Source: Stutzerimonas stutzeri
Lineage (GTDB): Bacteria > Pseudomonadota > Gammaproteobacteria > Pseudomonadales > Pseudomonadaceae
Assembly: GCA_002345575.1 (NCBI GenBank)
Contig: DDVX01000005.1
Span: forward strand, 1-48,897
Direction of reading: 5' to 3'
Length of the DNA stretch: 48,897 nucleotides
The position numbers and the translations under genes were made by a program. This document shows positions 18,512 through 26,580 of the stretch, piece after piece. The notes beneath the pieces were generated by a model that was not told where the DNA came from, made no database searches, and saw only the letters and a list, made by a program, of their open reading frames with translations. Each line of letters begins with the position of its first letter. Position 1 is the first letter of the stretch.

Positions 18512-19879
18512 ATGCAGGACCCCTACAGCGAACGCATGAGCGCCAGCGAAACCCGCGCAGCTTCCGGGCTGGCCTTGGTCTTCGCGTTTCGCATGCTTGG
18601 CATGTTCATGGTGCTGCCGGTGTTGGCAACCTATGGCATGGACCTGCAGGGCGCCACACCGGCGCTGATCGGTCTGGCCATCGGTGCTTATGGTTTGACC
18701 CAGGCGGTGCTGCAAATTCCCTTCGGCATGCTCTCCGACCGTATCGGCCGCCTGCCGGTGATCTACTTCGGTCTGTTGTTGTTTGCGCTGGGCGCCGGGT
18801 TGGCTGCCATGGCTGATTCGATCTGGGGAGTGATTGCCGGGCGGATCCTGCAGGGCGCCGGAGCGATTTCGGCGGCAGTCATGGCGCTGCTGTCCGATCT
18901 GACCCGCGAGCAGCACCGGACCAAGGCGATGGCCATGATCGGCATGAGCATCGGCTTGTCGTTTGCGTTGGCCATGGTCGTCGGGCCGCTGCTGACTCAG
19001 GCGTTCGGGCTTTCCGGTCTGTTCTGGATAACCGCGGCGCTGGCGCTGCTGGGCGGCGTGATCGTCGCGACCCTGCCGCGAGCTGAGCAACATTTGCAGC
19101 ATCGTGAGTCCGGTCTGGCCAAGCACGCGCTAGGTGCGACCTTGCGCCATCCGGATCTGCTGCGTCTGGATTTCAGCATCCTCGCTCTGCATGCAATCCT
19201 CATGGCCAGTTTCGTCGCCTTGCCGCTGGCGCTGGTGGAAGATGCTGCGCTGCCGAAGGAGGATCACTGGTGGGTCTACCTCGCTGCCCTGGGAATAGGC
19301 TTCCTGGGGATGATTCCGTTCATCATCTATGGCGAAAAGAAGCGCCAGATGCGCCGGGTTCTGGTGGGTGCGGTTGGTGTGCTGCTGCTGTGTGAACTGT
19401 TCTTCTGGCTGTTCGGCCATGGCCTCTGGGCGCTGGTGCTGGGCATGGTGATCTTCTTTACCGCCTTCAACCTGCTGGAAGCCTCGTTGCCGTCGCTGAT
19501 CAGCAAGGTCGCCCCGGCAGGCGGCAAGGGCACGGCGATGGGTGTGTATTCCACCAGTCAGTTCCTCGGTGCTGGTTTGGGCGGCGTACTCGGCGGCTGG
19601 CTCTACCAGATAGGTGGGCTTGACCTGGTGTTTGCCATTTGTGCGGCGCTTGCAGCGTTGTGGCTGCTGGTGGTGCGAAGCATGCGTGAGCCGCCGTATG
19701 TCAGCGGTCTGCGATTGTCGCTGTCGGAGGCGGCGCGGGCCAATCCTGACCTGACAGAGCAATTGCTGGCCGTACCCGGTGTATCCGATGCGGTCGTGCT
19801 GGCTGATGAGGGCGCCGCTTACGTCAAGGTGGATATGCAGAAGGTCGATAGAGCAGAGCTGGATCGACTGGTCGCTTAG
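18512..19879 (+). CDS. MFS transporter, YajR-like, with C-terminal ferredoxin-like domain
   Basis: The 455-residue protein has 12 hydrophobic segments. The major facilitator signature between helices 2 and 3 is seen as GMLSDRIGRLP. After the last helix, residues from about 405 to the end (LLAVPGVSDAVVLADEGAAYVKVD) resemble the small cytosolic domain of E. coli YajR. It is probably a proton-driven exporter of unknown substrate. The ATG at 18512 is preferred over the earlier start at 18467, and MSASETR at 18536 remains possible. It diverges from uvrA, as in P. aeruginosa. Confidence 0.88.
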   Translation: MQDPYSERMSASETRAASGLALVFAFRMLGMFMVLPVLATYGMDLQGATPALIGLAIGAYGLTQAVLQIPFGMLSDRIGRLPVIYFGLLLFALGAGLAAMADSIWGVIAGRILQGAGAISAAVMALLSDLTREQHRTKAMAMIGMSIGLSFALAMVVGPLLTQAFGLSGLFWITAALALLGGVIVATLPRAEQHLQHRESGLAKHALGATLRHPDLLRLDFSILALHAILMASFVALPLALVEDAALPKEDHWWVYLAALGIGFLGMIPFIIYGEKKRQMRRVLVGAVGVLLLCELFFWLFGHGLWALVLGMVIFFTAFNLLEASLPSLISKVAPAGGKGTAMGVYSTSQFLGAGLGGVLGGWLYQIGGLDLVFAICAALAALWLLVVRSMREPPYVSGLRLSLSEAARANPDLTEQLLAVPGVSDAVVLADEGAAYVKVDMQKVDRAELDRLVA

Positions 19880-19977
19880 TCCCGCTGCTGGGAGTTTCGA
19901 CTTCCACTATGATCCCGGTACCGGTGCGACCTGGCTGGCAAATATGTCGCTGGCCGGTCACTCGCGCGCTTGTGCTG

Positions 19978-20006
19978 TTGGATGGCTCGGGTGGCTGAGG
20001 TAAGAT
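19978..20006 (+). promoter_or_regulatory. Possible ssb promoter
   Basis: TTGGAT (19978-19983) and TAAGAT (20001-20006) are 17 bases apart. The predicted leader of about 73 bases contains a small hairpin (TCCCG 20025-20029 with CGGGA 20034-20038). No LexA palindrome was found. Confidence 0.55.
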
Positions 20007-20085
20007 TCGCGATCATTGGCTTGCTCCCGGAAGCGGGACTATTTGTTCAGCCAAACCAATTCATGTTCCAGATAAGGAGTTACCC

Positions 20086-20580
20086 ATGGCCAGAGGGGTG
20101 AATAAAGTCATCTTGATCGGCAATGTCGGCGGCGACCCGGAAACCCGCTACATGCCCAATGGCAATGCGGTGACCAACATCACGCTGGCGACCACCGATA
20201 GCTGGAAGGACAAGCAGACCGGCCAGCTTCAGGAGCGTACCGAGTGGCATCGCGTGGTGCTCTTCGGCAAGGTTGCCGAGATTGCTGGCGAATACCTGCG
20301 CAAGGGTTCGCAGTGCTATATCGAAGGGCGCCTGCAGACCCGCGAATGGGAAAAGGACGGCGTCAAGCGCTACACCACGGAAATCGTGGTCGACATGGGC
20401 GGCACCATGCAGCTGCTCGGTGGTCGTAGTGGCAGCTCCGATGATTCCCCGCGTCAGTCGCAGCCGCGCCCGCAGCGTGAGCCACAGCAGGCAGCACGTC
20501 CTCAGCAGTCTCAGCCCAAGCCGGCCGCTCAGCAGCCAGCGCCAGACTACGACAGCTTCGACGACGATATTCCGTTCTAA
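20086..20580 (+). CDS. ssb: Single-stranded DNA binding protein
   Basis: The 164-residue protein has the OB-fold domain in residues 1-110 (ARGVNKVILIGNVGGDPETR), a Gln/Pro-rich flexible linker, and the acidic tip DDDIPF that recruits repair and replication partners. It coats single-stranded DNA as a tetramer. AAGGAG precedes the ATG. The neighbour order with uvrA and the MFS gene is as in other Pseudomonas. Confidence 0.97.
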   Translation: MARGVNKVILIGNVGGDPETRYMPNGNAVTNITLATTDSWKDKQTGQLQERTEWHRVVLFGKVAEIAGEYLRKGSQCYIEGRLQTREWEKDGVKRYTTEIVVDMGGTMQLLGGRSGSSDDSPRQSQPRPQREPQQAARPQQSQPKPAAQQPAPDYDSFDDDIPF

Positions 20581-20592
20581 AGAGTTCTCTTC

Positions 20593-21477
20593 ATGCAAAT
20601 GCGCCTGATGCTGTTGGGCGGCGGCAATGCCCTGGGCCAGGCGCTCATCCGCCTTGGTGCGGAGGAAGACATCGGCTTCCTCGCCCCGTGCCCGCCCGAC
20701 ATGGGCTGGGATGCGTCCAGCCTGACCCAGCTGCTCGACGACAACCGTCCGGATGTCGTCATCAATCTTGCCTACTACTTCGACTGGTTTCAGAGCAGCA
20801 AGGTCGATGAGACGGTGCTGGCCAGTCAGGAGCGATCAGTGGAGCGTTTGGCCGAGCTTTGTCAGCACCATCAGTTGGTTCTGCTGCAGCCGTCCAGCTA
20901 TCGGGTTTTCGATGGTGTGCGCACCACGGCCTACAGCGAGAAGGATGAAGTCGCTCCGCTGGATGCTCGCAGCCGTGCGCTCTGGCGTATCGAGCAAACG
21001 GTGCGGGCGCTCTGTCCCCGGCATGTCCTGCTGCGTTTTGGCTGGCTACTCGATGACAGCCGGCACGGTTTGCTGGGGCGCTTCCTGCAGCGACTCGAGC
21101 GGGGTGAGCAGATGGCGCTGGCTGATGACCGACGTGGCAACCCTACGCCGGTGGATGATGCGGCGCGGGTCATGCTGGCGGTCATCAAGCAGCTCGATTG
21201 CCAGGCTCCGCTCTGGGGAACCTATCACTACGGCGGGCAGGAGGCTTCAACGCCTCTGGTGGTGGCCCAGGCGCTTTATTCCGAGGCCAGTCAGCATCGT
21301 CAATTGAGCCTCGAAAGCCTGAAACCGATCGCTCACGCCGATTGTGACGATGCGGCAGATGAGCCGCAGCACGGTGTGCTGGCCTGCAAGAAGATCTTCA
21401 ATACCTTCGGTATCAAGCCGCGTGCCTGGCGTACGGGATTGCCGAGCCTGCTGGAGCATTACTACCGTCATGGTTGA
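20593..21477 (+). CDS. RmlD-like sugar nucleotide reductase/epimerase
   Basis: The 294-residue protein looks like the dTDP-4-dehydrorhamnose reductase family: an N-terminal nucleotide-binding loop (LMLLGGGNALGQALI), a strand ending VVINLAYY, and a substrate domain with the motif RFGWLL. The classical TGxxGxxG and YxxxK motifs are degenerate (GGGNALG, and no clear YxxxK), so it may not be an active rhamnose enzyme. It starts 13 bases after ssb and overlaps the next gene by eight bases, so the two are probably co-transcribed with ssb or from its promoter. Confidence 0.7.
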   Translation: MQMRLMLLGGGNALGQALIRLGAEEDIGFLAPCPPDMGWDASSLTQLLDDNRPDVVINLAYYFDWFQSSKVDETVLASQERSVERLAELCQHHQLVLLQPSSYRVFDGVRTTAYSEKDEVAPLDARSRALWRIEQTVRALCPRHVLLRFGWLLDDSRHGLLGRFLQRLERGEQMALADDRRGNPTPVDDAARVMLAVIKQLDCQAPLWGTYHYGGQEASTPLVVAQALYSEASQHRQLSLESLKPIAHADCDDAADEPQHGVLACKKIFNTFGIKPRAWRTGLPSLLEHYYRHG

Positions 21478-22399
21478 GTCCCTAATCCTGGTGACCGGAG
21501 GAGCCGGCTTTATCGGCTCCAATCTGGTTGATGCACTGCTGGCCCGCGGCTATTCGGTGCGGGTGCTGGACAACCTGTCGACCGGCAAACGCAGCAACCT
21601 GCCGGCGGATGAGCGGGTCGAGTTGATCGAGGGTGATGTGGCCGATGTACAGGTGGTGCGCAGTGCCCTGCAAGGGTGTGGGGCGGTGGTGCATCTGGCA
21701 GCGGTGGCTTCGGTGCAGGCTTCGGTGGACGACCCGGTCGGTACTCATCGAAGCAATCTGATCGGCACGCTTAATGTGTGCGAGGCGATGCGTGAGGCGG
21801 GCGTGCGCCGTGTGGTTTTTGCGTCGAGTGCGGCGGTCTACGGCAATAATGGCGAAGGCCAGGCTATCGATGAAGGCACGCCAAAGTCCCCTCTGACGCC
21901 GTACGCGGCGGACAAGCTGGCCAGCGAACACTATCTCGATTTCTATCGGCGTCAGCATGGGCTGGAGCCGGTGGTGTTCCGCTTCTTCAATATCTACGGC
22001 CCGCGTCAGGATCCGTCTTCGCCATATTCCGGCGTGATCAGCATCTTTACAGAGCGGGCTCAGCAGGGCTTGCCCATCGCGGTGTTCGGTGACGGCGAGC
22101 AGACCCGTGATTTTCTCTATGTCGGGGATCTGGTCGAGCTGCTGGTGCAGGCGCTGGAGTGCAAGGAAGCGCCGGAAGGCGCGACCAACGTGGGACTCAA
22201 TCACGCCACGTCGCTGAACCAGCTACTCGCGGCGATTAGCGATGTGCTTGGCGGACTGCCACCGGTCAGCTATCAAGCGGCTCGCGGTGGGGATATCCGT
22301 CATTCGCGAGCGAACAATGCGCGGCTGCTGCAGCGCTTTAGGTTGCCTGAGCCGGCGACCGATATGCGTAATGGGTTGGCGAAGTTGCTGGGGCGCTGA
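21470..22399 (+). CDS. NAD-dependent sugar nucleotide epimerase/dehydratase
   Basis: The 309-residue protein is a clear extended short-chain dehydrogenase. It has the cofactor loop TGGAGFIGSN at residues 9-18, the catalytic serine region FASSAAVYG, the YAADK catalytic pair, and RFFNIYGPRQDP. It resembles UDP-glucose 4-epimerase (GalE/WbpP-like) proteins; the substrate is not determined. The ATG overlaps the preceding stop by eight bases. A longer reading from 21344 runs through the previous gene and was rejected. Confidence 0.85.
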   Translation: MVESLILVTGGAGFIGSNLVDALLARGYSVRVLDNLSTGKRSNLPADERVELIEGDVADVQVVRSALQGCGAVVHLAAVASVQASVDDPVGTHRSNLIGTLNVCEAMREAGVRRVVFASSAAVYGNNGEGQAIDEGTPKSPLTPYAADKLASEHYLDFYRRQHGLEPVVFRFFNIYGPRQDPSSPYSGVISIFTERAQQGLPIAVFGDGEQTRDFLYVGDLVELLVQALECKEAPEGATNVGLNHATSLNQLLAAISDVLGGLPPVSYQAARGGDIRHSRANNARLLQRFRLPEPATDMRNGLAKLLGR

Positions 22400-22515
22400 A
22401 AGCTTTGCTCGCGTCATCGACGGTGCGCGTTTCTGCCTGAGATGTGGCTTCGGCGGCAGGGTGGTTAACGGTGTAGCCTTATCCGTCATTGAGGTTGCGT
22501 ACGCGGCCGTGAGTT

Positions 22516-22543
22516 GGTGGAAAACGCGTCGCGGTTTTCCACC
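22516..22543. repeat. Dispersed inverted-repeat element
   Basis: GGTGGAAAAC (22516-22525) pairs with GTTTTCCACC (22534-22543) around GCGTCGCG, and CCTACG follows. Elements with this GTGGAAAACCGC / GCGGTTTTCCACCCTACG look recur between genes in Pseudomonas genomes as far as I recall. Only one copy lies in this window. Confidence 0.55.
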
Positions 22544-22578
22544 CTACGGGCTCGAATCGTGACGGACTGGTTGAAACA

Positions 22579-22604
22579 ACAAAGGCGCCCGAGGGCGCCT
22601 TTGT
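22579..22604. terminator. Bidirectional terminator between epimerase gene and oprG
   Basis: ACAAAGGCGCCC (22579-22590) pairs with GGGCGCCTTTGT (22593-22604), a perfect 12-base stem between two convergent genes. Confidence 0.85.
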
Positions 22605-22635
22605 CTTGTCTGCGATTCGGCGATTGCCGGTTTCG

Positions 22636-23304
22636 TCAGAATTTGTAGCCGAGGCCGACCATGTAGACCATCGGGTCGACGTCTACGTCGACTTTGACCT
22701 TCGTTTGGCCTAGGTGAGTGGTGCCGGTTGTTTCGATATCGATATAGCGAACCTGAGCGTTGACCATCAGCTTGTCAGTCAGCATATAGTCGGCGCCAAC
22801 CTGGAAGGCCAAGCCCCAGGAGTCTTTCATGTCCAGTCCGCTGAAACCATTGCCTTCGGCATGGCTGGACAGTTCGTCATCGAAGAACCATGTGTAGTTG
22901 ATGCCTGCGCCGACATAGGGCTTGAAGGCCGACTTGCTGTCCAGCGGATAATAGACAACGCTCAGGGTCGGTGGCAGGTGCTTGAGGCTGCCGAGTTTGC
23001 CATCAAGCGGTGCGCCAAGACCTTTTACGCCCACGTCGTGGCTGAACGGGGTGGCTGCCAGCAGCTCGATACCAACCTTGTCGGTCAGCATATAGGCGAA
23101 GTTCAGACCCAGCTGGGTGTCGCTGTCCAATGTGGCTGTGCCGGGAGTTGCTGTTCCGCCGACTTTGATAGCGCCGCTATCTTCACGCGGATCAACAGTA
23201 ATCGCACCAGCGCGAACAATGATATCCCCAGCCTGGTGGGCCTGGGCCAGGGGGGCGGCGAGAGCTGCTGCCAGCAAGGAAGCGGTAAATAGGGTCTTGC
23301 GCAT
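22636..23304 (-). CDS. oprG: Outer membrane protein OprG (OmpW family)
   Basis: The 222-residue protein has a signal peptide (MRKTLFTASLLAAALAAPLAQA) and an eight-stranded OmpW barrel sequence: HQAGDIIVRAGAITVDP, then DSDTQLGLNFAYMLTDKVG, and the C-terminal VYMVGLGYKF with terminal Phe. OmpW proteins let small hydrophobic or amphipathic molecules cross the outer membrane; P. aeruginosa OprG is induced without oxygen through ANR. The start at 23304 has GGAG nine bases upstream; the ATG at 23319 would spoil the signal peptide. An ANR-type site lies upstream. Confidence 0.92.
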   Translation of the reverse strand: MRKTLFTASLLAAALAAPLAQAHQAGDIIVRAGAITVDPREDSGAIKVGGTATPGTATLDSDTQLGLNFAYMLTDKVGIELLAATPFSHDVGVKGLGAPLDGKLGSLKHLPPTLSVVYYPLDSKSAFKPYVGAGINYTWFFDDELSSHAEGNGFSGLDMKDSWGLAFQVGADYMLTDKLMVNAQVRYIDIETTGTTHLGQTKVKVDVDVDPMVYMVGLGYKF

Positions 23305-23349
23305 AGTGTGAAACTCCATCCAGACATGGGTGCGTTGCGATTGGGGGCA

Positions 23350-23390
23350 ATGGTAGGGCGCACGGGATGGGCGTTTTTGATCCAGCTCAA
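23350..23390 (-). promoter_or_regulatory. ANR/FNR-type operator and -10 of oprG
   Basis: TTGATCCAGCTCAA (23377-23390) matches the TTGAT-N4-ATCAA consensus except for one base. On the minus strand TACCAT (23355-23350) would be the -10, placing the start near 23343 and the centre of the operator about 40.5 bases upstream. This is the class II position for an activated promoter. Confidence 0.65.
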
Positions 23391-23431
23391 TAAAAGCTCC
23401 GCCTTTGCGCGGCTGCGACCGAATGTCCGGG

Positions 23432-23468
23432 TTGCCATGGATTGCTCACCTAGATGATAATGTTTCTC
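23432..23468 (+). promoter_or_regulatory. Promoter of the TonB2 cluster with Fur-like site
   Basis: TTGCCA (23432-23437) and GATAAT (23456-23461) are 18 bases apart. The -10 lies inside a Fur-like 19-mer (23450-23468) whose middle hexamer GATAAT is perfect while the outer ones match 2 and 4 of 6 positions. Iron repression is therefore possible but weakly supported. Confidence 0.35.
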
Positions 23469-23504
23469 TTTCGAGTTTGACCTTCGTCTGCAAGGACCCA
23501 ATCA

Positions 23505-24275
23505 ATGCAAGCCCTTATACCCCGCCTTCTGGCGGTCGCCCTGTTGCCGTGCTGCGTGCAACTGCATGCTGCTCCGCTGGATGCGGCGCTGGATGAAAGT
23601 CAGCGTCTGGCTGCCGAAGCCAAGGCGTCCCAGGCACGCATCGAGCAGCTCGACGATGCCACGCGGCAAATGCTCAACGATTATCGCAATGCCTTGCAGC
23701 AGGCCGAGGCGCTGAAGGCGTACAACGCACAGTTGGTCGAACTCACCGCGGCGCAGCGTAAGGAGCTAGAAAGCTTCCAGCGCCAGCTCGACAGTATTGA
23801 GCGCACCCAGGAGGCCGTGACGCCACAGATGGTGCAGATGGTCGAAGTGCTGGGCGAATTCATCGCCGCGGATCTGCCGTTCCTGCCCCATGAGCGTGCC
23901 GACCGGCTGGCGCAGCTGCAGGATCTGCTGTCCCGTGCCGACATCAGCCTGGCAGAGAAATATCGCCGAATTCTCGAGGCTTACCAGATCGAAAGTGACT
24001 ACGGCCGCACCCTGGAAGCCTGGCGTGGTGAGCTGCAGACAGATAATGGTTCGCGCAGTGTTGAATTCCTGCGCCTGGGTCGGGTGATGCTCTATTACCA
24101 GACCCTGGACGCACATGAGAGCGGTTGGTGGAACTCGCAAAGCGGTTCCTGGGAAGTCCTGGACGGCAGCGCGCGTCGCCCCATCACCCAGGCTATTGCC
24201 ATCGCTCGCCAGCAGCAGGCACCGGATTACTTGGTGCTGCCGGTTAAGACCCTGGCTAGGGAGGCTGCGCAATGA
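23505..24275 (+). CDS. DUF3450 periplasmic coiled-coil protein of the TonB2 cluster
   Basis: The 256-residue protein has a signal peptide (about residues 1-22, ending LHAAP), a long coiled coil to about residue 100 rich in Gln, Glu and Ala, and a C-terminal part with GWWNSQSGSWEVLDGSARR. This matches the DUF3450 proteins that accompany TonB2-type systems, such as VC1548 of Vibrio cholerae. Its job is not established; it probably assists the energy transducer in the periplasm. AGGA lies nine bases before the ATG. The stop overlaps the next start by four bases (ATGA). Confidence 0.82.
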   Translation: MQALIPRLLAVALLPCCVQLHAAPLDAALDESQRLAAEAKASQARIEQLDDATRQMLNDYRNALQQAEALKAYNAQLVELTAAQRKELESFQRQLDSIERTQEAVTPQMVQMVEVLGEFIAADLPFLPHERADRLAQLQDLLSRADISLAEKYRRILEAYQIESDYGRTLEAWRGELQTDNGSRSVEFLRLGRVMLYYQTLDAHESGWWNSQSGSWEVLDGSARRPITQAIAIARQQQAPDYLVLPVKTLAREAAQ

Positions 24276-25618
24276 GCCGTCTGCTTGTAATGATGTTCGT
24301 TGGGCTTTTGCCGGTGCTGGTCCAGGCAGCCCAACCGCTGACCCCGGATCAACTACTGCAGCGCATTCGCAGTGATCGCGCTGCGGAAGTCGAAGCCATG
24401 CAGGCGCGTGAGCAGACCTTTATTCGTGACCGCAGTGAGCAGGCGCAATTGCTTGCCCGCGCCCAGGCTGCGCTGAATGAGCAGAAGGCCGAAGCCGAGC
24501 GGCTCAAGGCCGAGTTCGATCGTCAGGAAGCCGAGCTGGTTGCACAGGAGCAGCTGTTGGCACAGCGGGTCGGCCATTTGGGCGAGCTGTTTGGAGTGGT
24601 TCGCCAGAGCGCCGGTGATATCGCCGGTCAGTGGCAGGACAGCCTGCTCAATATGCAATATCCGGAGCGTGTACAGCGCCTGAAAGCGCTCGCCGAAAGC
24701 CGCGCTCTGCCTTCGGTGGAAGACCTCGACGGTTTCTGGATGACCCTGTTGGAAGATCTAGCCGCCAGTGGCCGCGTCGAGCGTGTCGAGTTGCCGGTGG
24801 TGGGTGTCGACGGTCAGCGTAATGTGCTGCCGGTACTGCGAGTCGGTACCTTTTCTGCCTTCAGTCCCAACGCCTTTCTGCGCTATGACGACAATGCCGG
24901 TGAGTTGCTTGCTCTGCCGCGCCAGCCATCCGGTATGGGGCTGGTCAACGACTACCTGAACAGTGGCGATGCATTGGCCGAGCTGCCGGTGGACCCGAGC
25001 CGCGGAACGCTGCTGGCGCAATTGCAGCTGAAGCCGGATTTCTGGGATCGCCTGCAACAGGGCGGGCTGGTGGGCTGGACCATCGTCGCTCTGGGTTTCC
25101 TCGGTCTGTGCCTGGCCGTGTGGCGGATGCTCTGGCTGGCCAAGGTATCGCGCTCGGTCAACATGCAGATGCGTGACCTGACGGCGCCGCGTGATGACAA
25201 TCCTCTGGGGCGCATTGTCGGTGTACTGGGGCCGAAGCCGCAGCTGTCGGATCTGGAAACCCTGGAGCTCAAGCTCGACGAGGCGATCCTGCAGGAAACC
25301 CCGCCGCTTGAACGTGGCCTGCCGTTACTCAAGCTGCTCAGTGCAGTAGCGCCGCTGCTCGGCCTGCTGGGTACGGTGACCGGCATGATCGTCACCTTCC
25401 AGGCCATTACTCAGGGCGGTGGCGGCGATTCACGGCTGATGGCCGATGGTATTTCCCAGGCCCTGGTCACTACCGTGCTGGGTCTGGTTGTGGCGATTCC
25501 GCTGCTGTTTCTGCACAGCCTGCTGGCCAGTCGCAGCAAGGCGATGGTGCAGTTGCTTGAACAACAGAGTGCCGGGCTGATCGCTCTGCATCTGTCTGGA
25601 GCGCCACGTCGTGATTGA
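24272..25618 (+). CDS. TtpC-like MotA/TolQ/ExbB proton channel protein with periplasmic extension
   Basis: The 448-residue protein has a signal peptide (residues 1-20), a coiled coil of roughly residues 30-115, a periplasmic domain, a membrane segment near 265-285, and a C-terminal ExbB/MotA-type domain with LLKLLSAVAPLLGLLGTVTG and two more hydrophobic helices. This architecture is that of TtpC, the extra subunit needed by TonB2 systems in Vibrio. It overlaps its neighbours on both sides (4 and 8 bases), so the cluster is tightly coupled. Confidence 0.87.
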   Translation: MSRLLVMMFVGLLPVLVQAAQPLTPDQLLQRIRSDRAAEVEAMQAREQTFIRDRSEQAQLLARAQAALNEQKAEAERLKAEFDRQEAELVAQEQLLAQRVGHLGELFGVVRQSAGDIAGQWQDSLLNMQYPERVQRLKALAESRALPSVEDLDGFWMTLLEDLAASGRVERVELPVVGVDGQRNVLPVLRVGTFSAFSPNAFLRYDDNAGELLALPRQPSGMGLVNDYLNSGDALAELPVDPSRGTLLAQLQLKPDFWDRLQQGGLVGWTIVALGFLGLCLAVWRMLWLAKVSRSVNMQMRDLTAPRDDNPLGRIVGVLGPKPQLSDLETLELKLDEAILQETPPLERGLPLLKLLSAVAPLLGLLGTVTGMIVTFQAITQGGGGDSRLMADGISQALVTTVLGLVVAIPLLFLHSLLASRSKAMVQLLEQQSAGLIALHLSGAPRRD

Positions 25619-26156
25619 TACCCACGCACTCTGGTTTCGCCTGGTCGATAGCGGTCATGCGCTGCTCGACTTCATGGCGTCCGGTGGCGGGGTGATGTGG
25701 GCACTGGCGGGGCTGTGCGTTCTCTACTGGACGCTGGTCTTCGAACGACTGTGGTTCATCCGGCGCGTGTTCCCGCGTTGGGTGGAGTCGCGCCGGCAGG
25801 CCTGGAGCCAGCTCGGCGACGAGTCCGGCAGCTGGCAGCGCGCCGTGCGCGGTTCCTGGCTGGCGCAGGCGCAACAGCAGTTATCCGGCCCCCTGCGTGT
25901 GGGCAAGACCATGGTGGCGCTGTATCCGCTGCTGGGCCTGCTGGGCACGGTGAGCGGCATGATTGCGGTGTTCGACGTGCTGGCCATGAGCGGCACCGGT
26001 AATCCGCGCGGCATGGCCGCCGGCGTCTGGCAGGCGACCCTGCCAACCATGGCCGGCATGGTGCTGGCCATCACAGGACTGTTCAGTCAGGCGCGCCTCG
26101 AGCGTCTCGCCCGCCTGGCTCTCGACCGGCTGGCTGACCAGCTGCGTCACGATTGA
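25611..26156 (+). CDS. exbB: ExbB2-type TonB energy transduction protein
   Basis: The 181-residue protein starts at GTG and has three hydrophobic segments: VMWALAGLCVLYWTLVF, then MVALYPLLGLLGTVSGMIAVF, then MAGMVLAITGLF. The motif PLLGLLGTVSGM is typical of ExbB/TolQ/MotA proton channels. It partners with ExbD and TonB in the inner membrane. It is shorter than classical ExbB, as is usual for the ExbB2 type. Confidence 0.88.
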   Translation: MIDTHALWFRLVDSGHALLDFMASGGGVMWALAGLCVLYWTLVFERLWFIRRVFPRWVESRRQAWSQLGDESGSWQRAVRGSWLAQAQQQLSGPLRVGKTMVALYPLLGLLGTVSGMIAVFDVLAMSGTGNPRGMAAGVWQATLPTMAGMVLAITGLFSQARLERLARLALDRLADQLRHD

Positions 26157-26166
26157 GGAATACCGG

Positions 26167-26580
26167 ATGCGTATGCGTCGCCATCATTACCAGCAGGAAG
26201 AAGACACCGGCATCGATCTGACGCCGATGCTTGATGTGGTCTTCATCATGCTGATCTTCTTTATCGTCACCAGCTCCTTTATCAGCGAGTCGGGCGTCGA
26301 GGTGCAGCGTCCACAGGCCGATACAGCCAGCACTCAGGACAAAGGCAACATCTTTATCGCGGTCACCGCTGACGGCCAGGTCTGGATCGACAAACAGGCG
26401 GTGGACGTGCGCAGTGTGCGCGCTCATGTCGAACGTATGCGGGCCGACCAGCCGGATGGCGCCGTAGTGGTCCAGGCGGACCGGGACGCGCGCACCGGGC
26501 TGGTGGTGCAGGTCATGGATCAGGCGCGTCAGGCCGGGGTGCGTGACGTAGCGCTGGCGGCCAGCACTGGAGAAGGCTGA
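26167..26580 (+). CDS. exbD: ExbD-type biopolymer transport protein
   Basis: The 137-residue protein has a short cytosolic N-terminus, one membrane helix (LDVVFIMLIFFIVTSSFI) and a periplasmic domain. The proton-carrying aspartate of ExbD/TolR is seen in the motif TPMLDVVF. It starts 11 bases after exbB and its stop shares one base with the tonB start. Confidence 0.92.
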   Translation: MRMRRHHYQQEEDTGIDLTPMLDVVFIMLIFFIVTSSFISESGVEVQRPQADTASTQDKGNIFIAVTADGQVWIDKQAVDVRSVRAHVERMRADQPDGAVVVQADRDARTGLVVQVMDQARQAGVRDVALAASTGEG

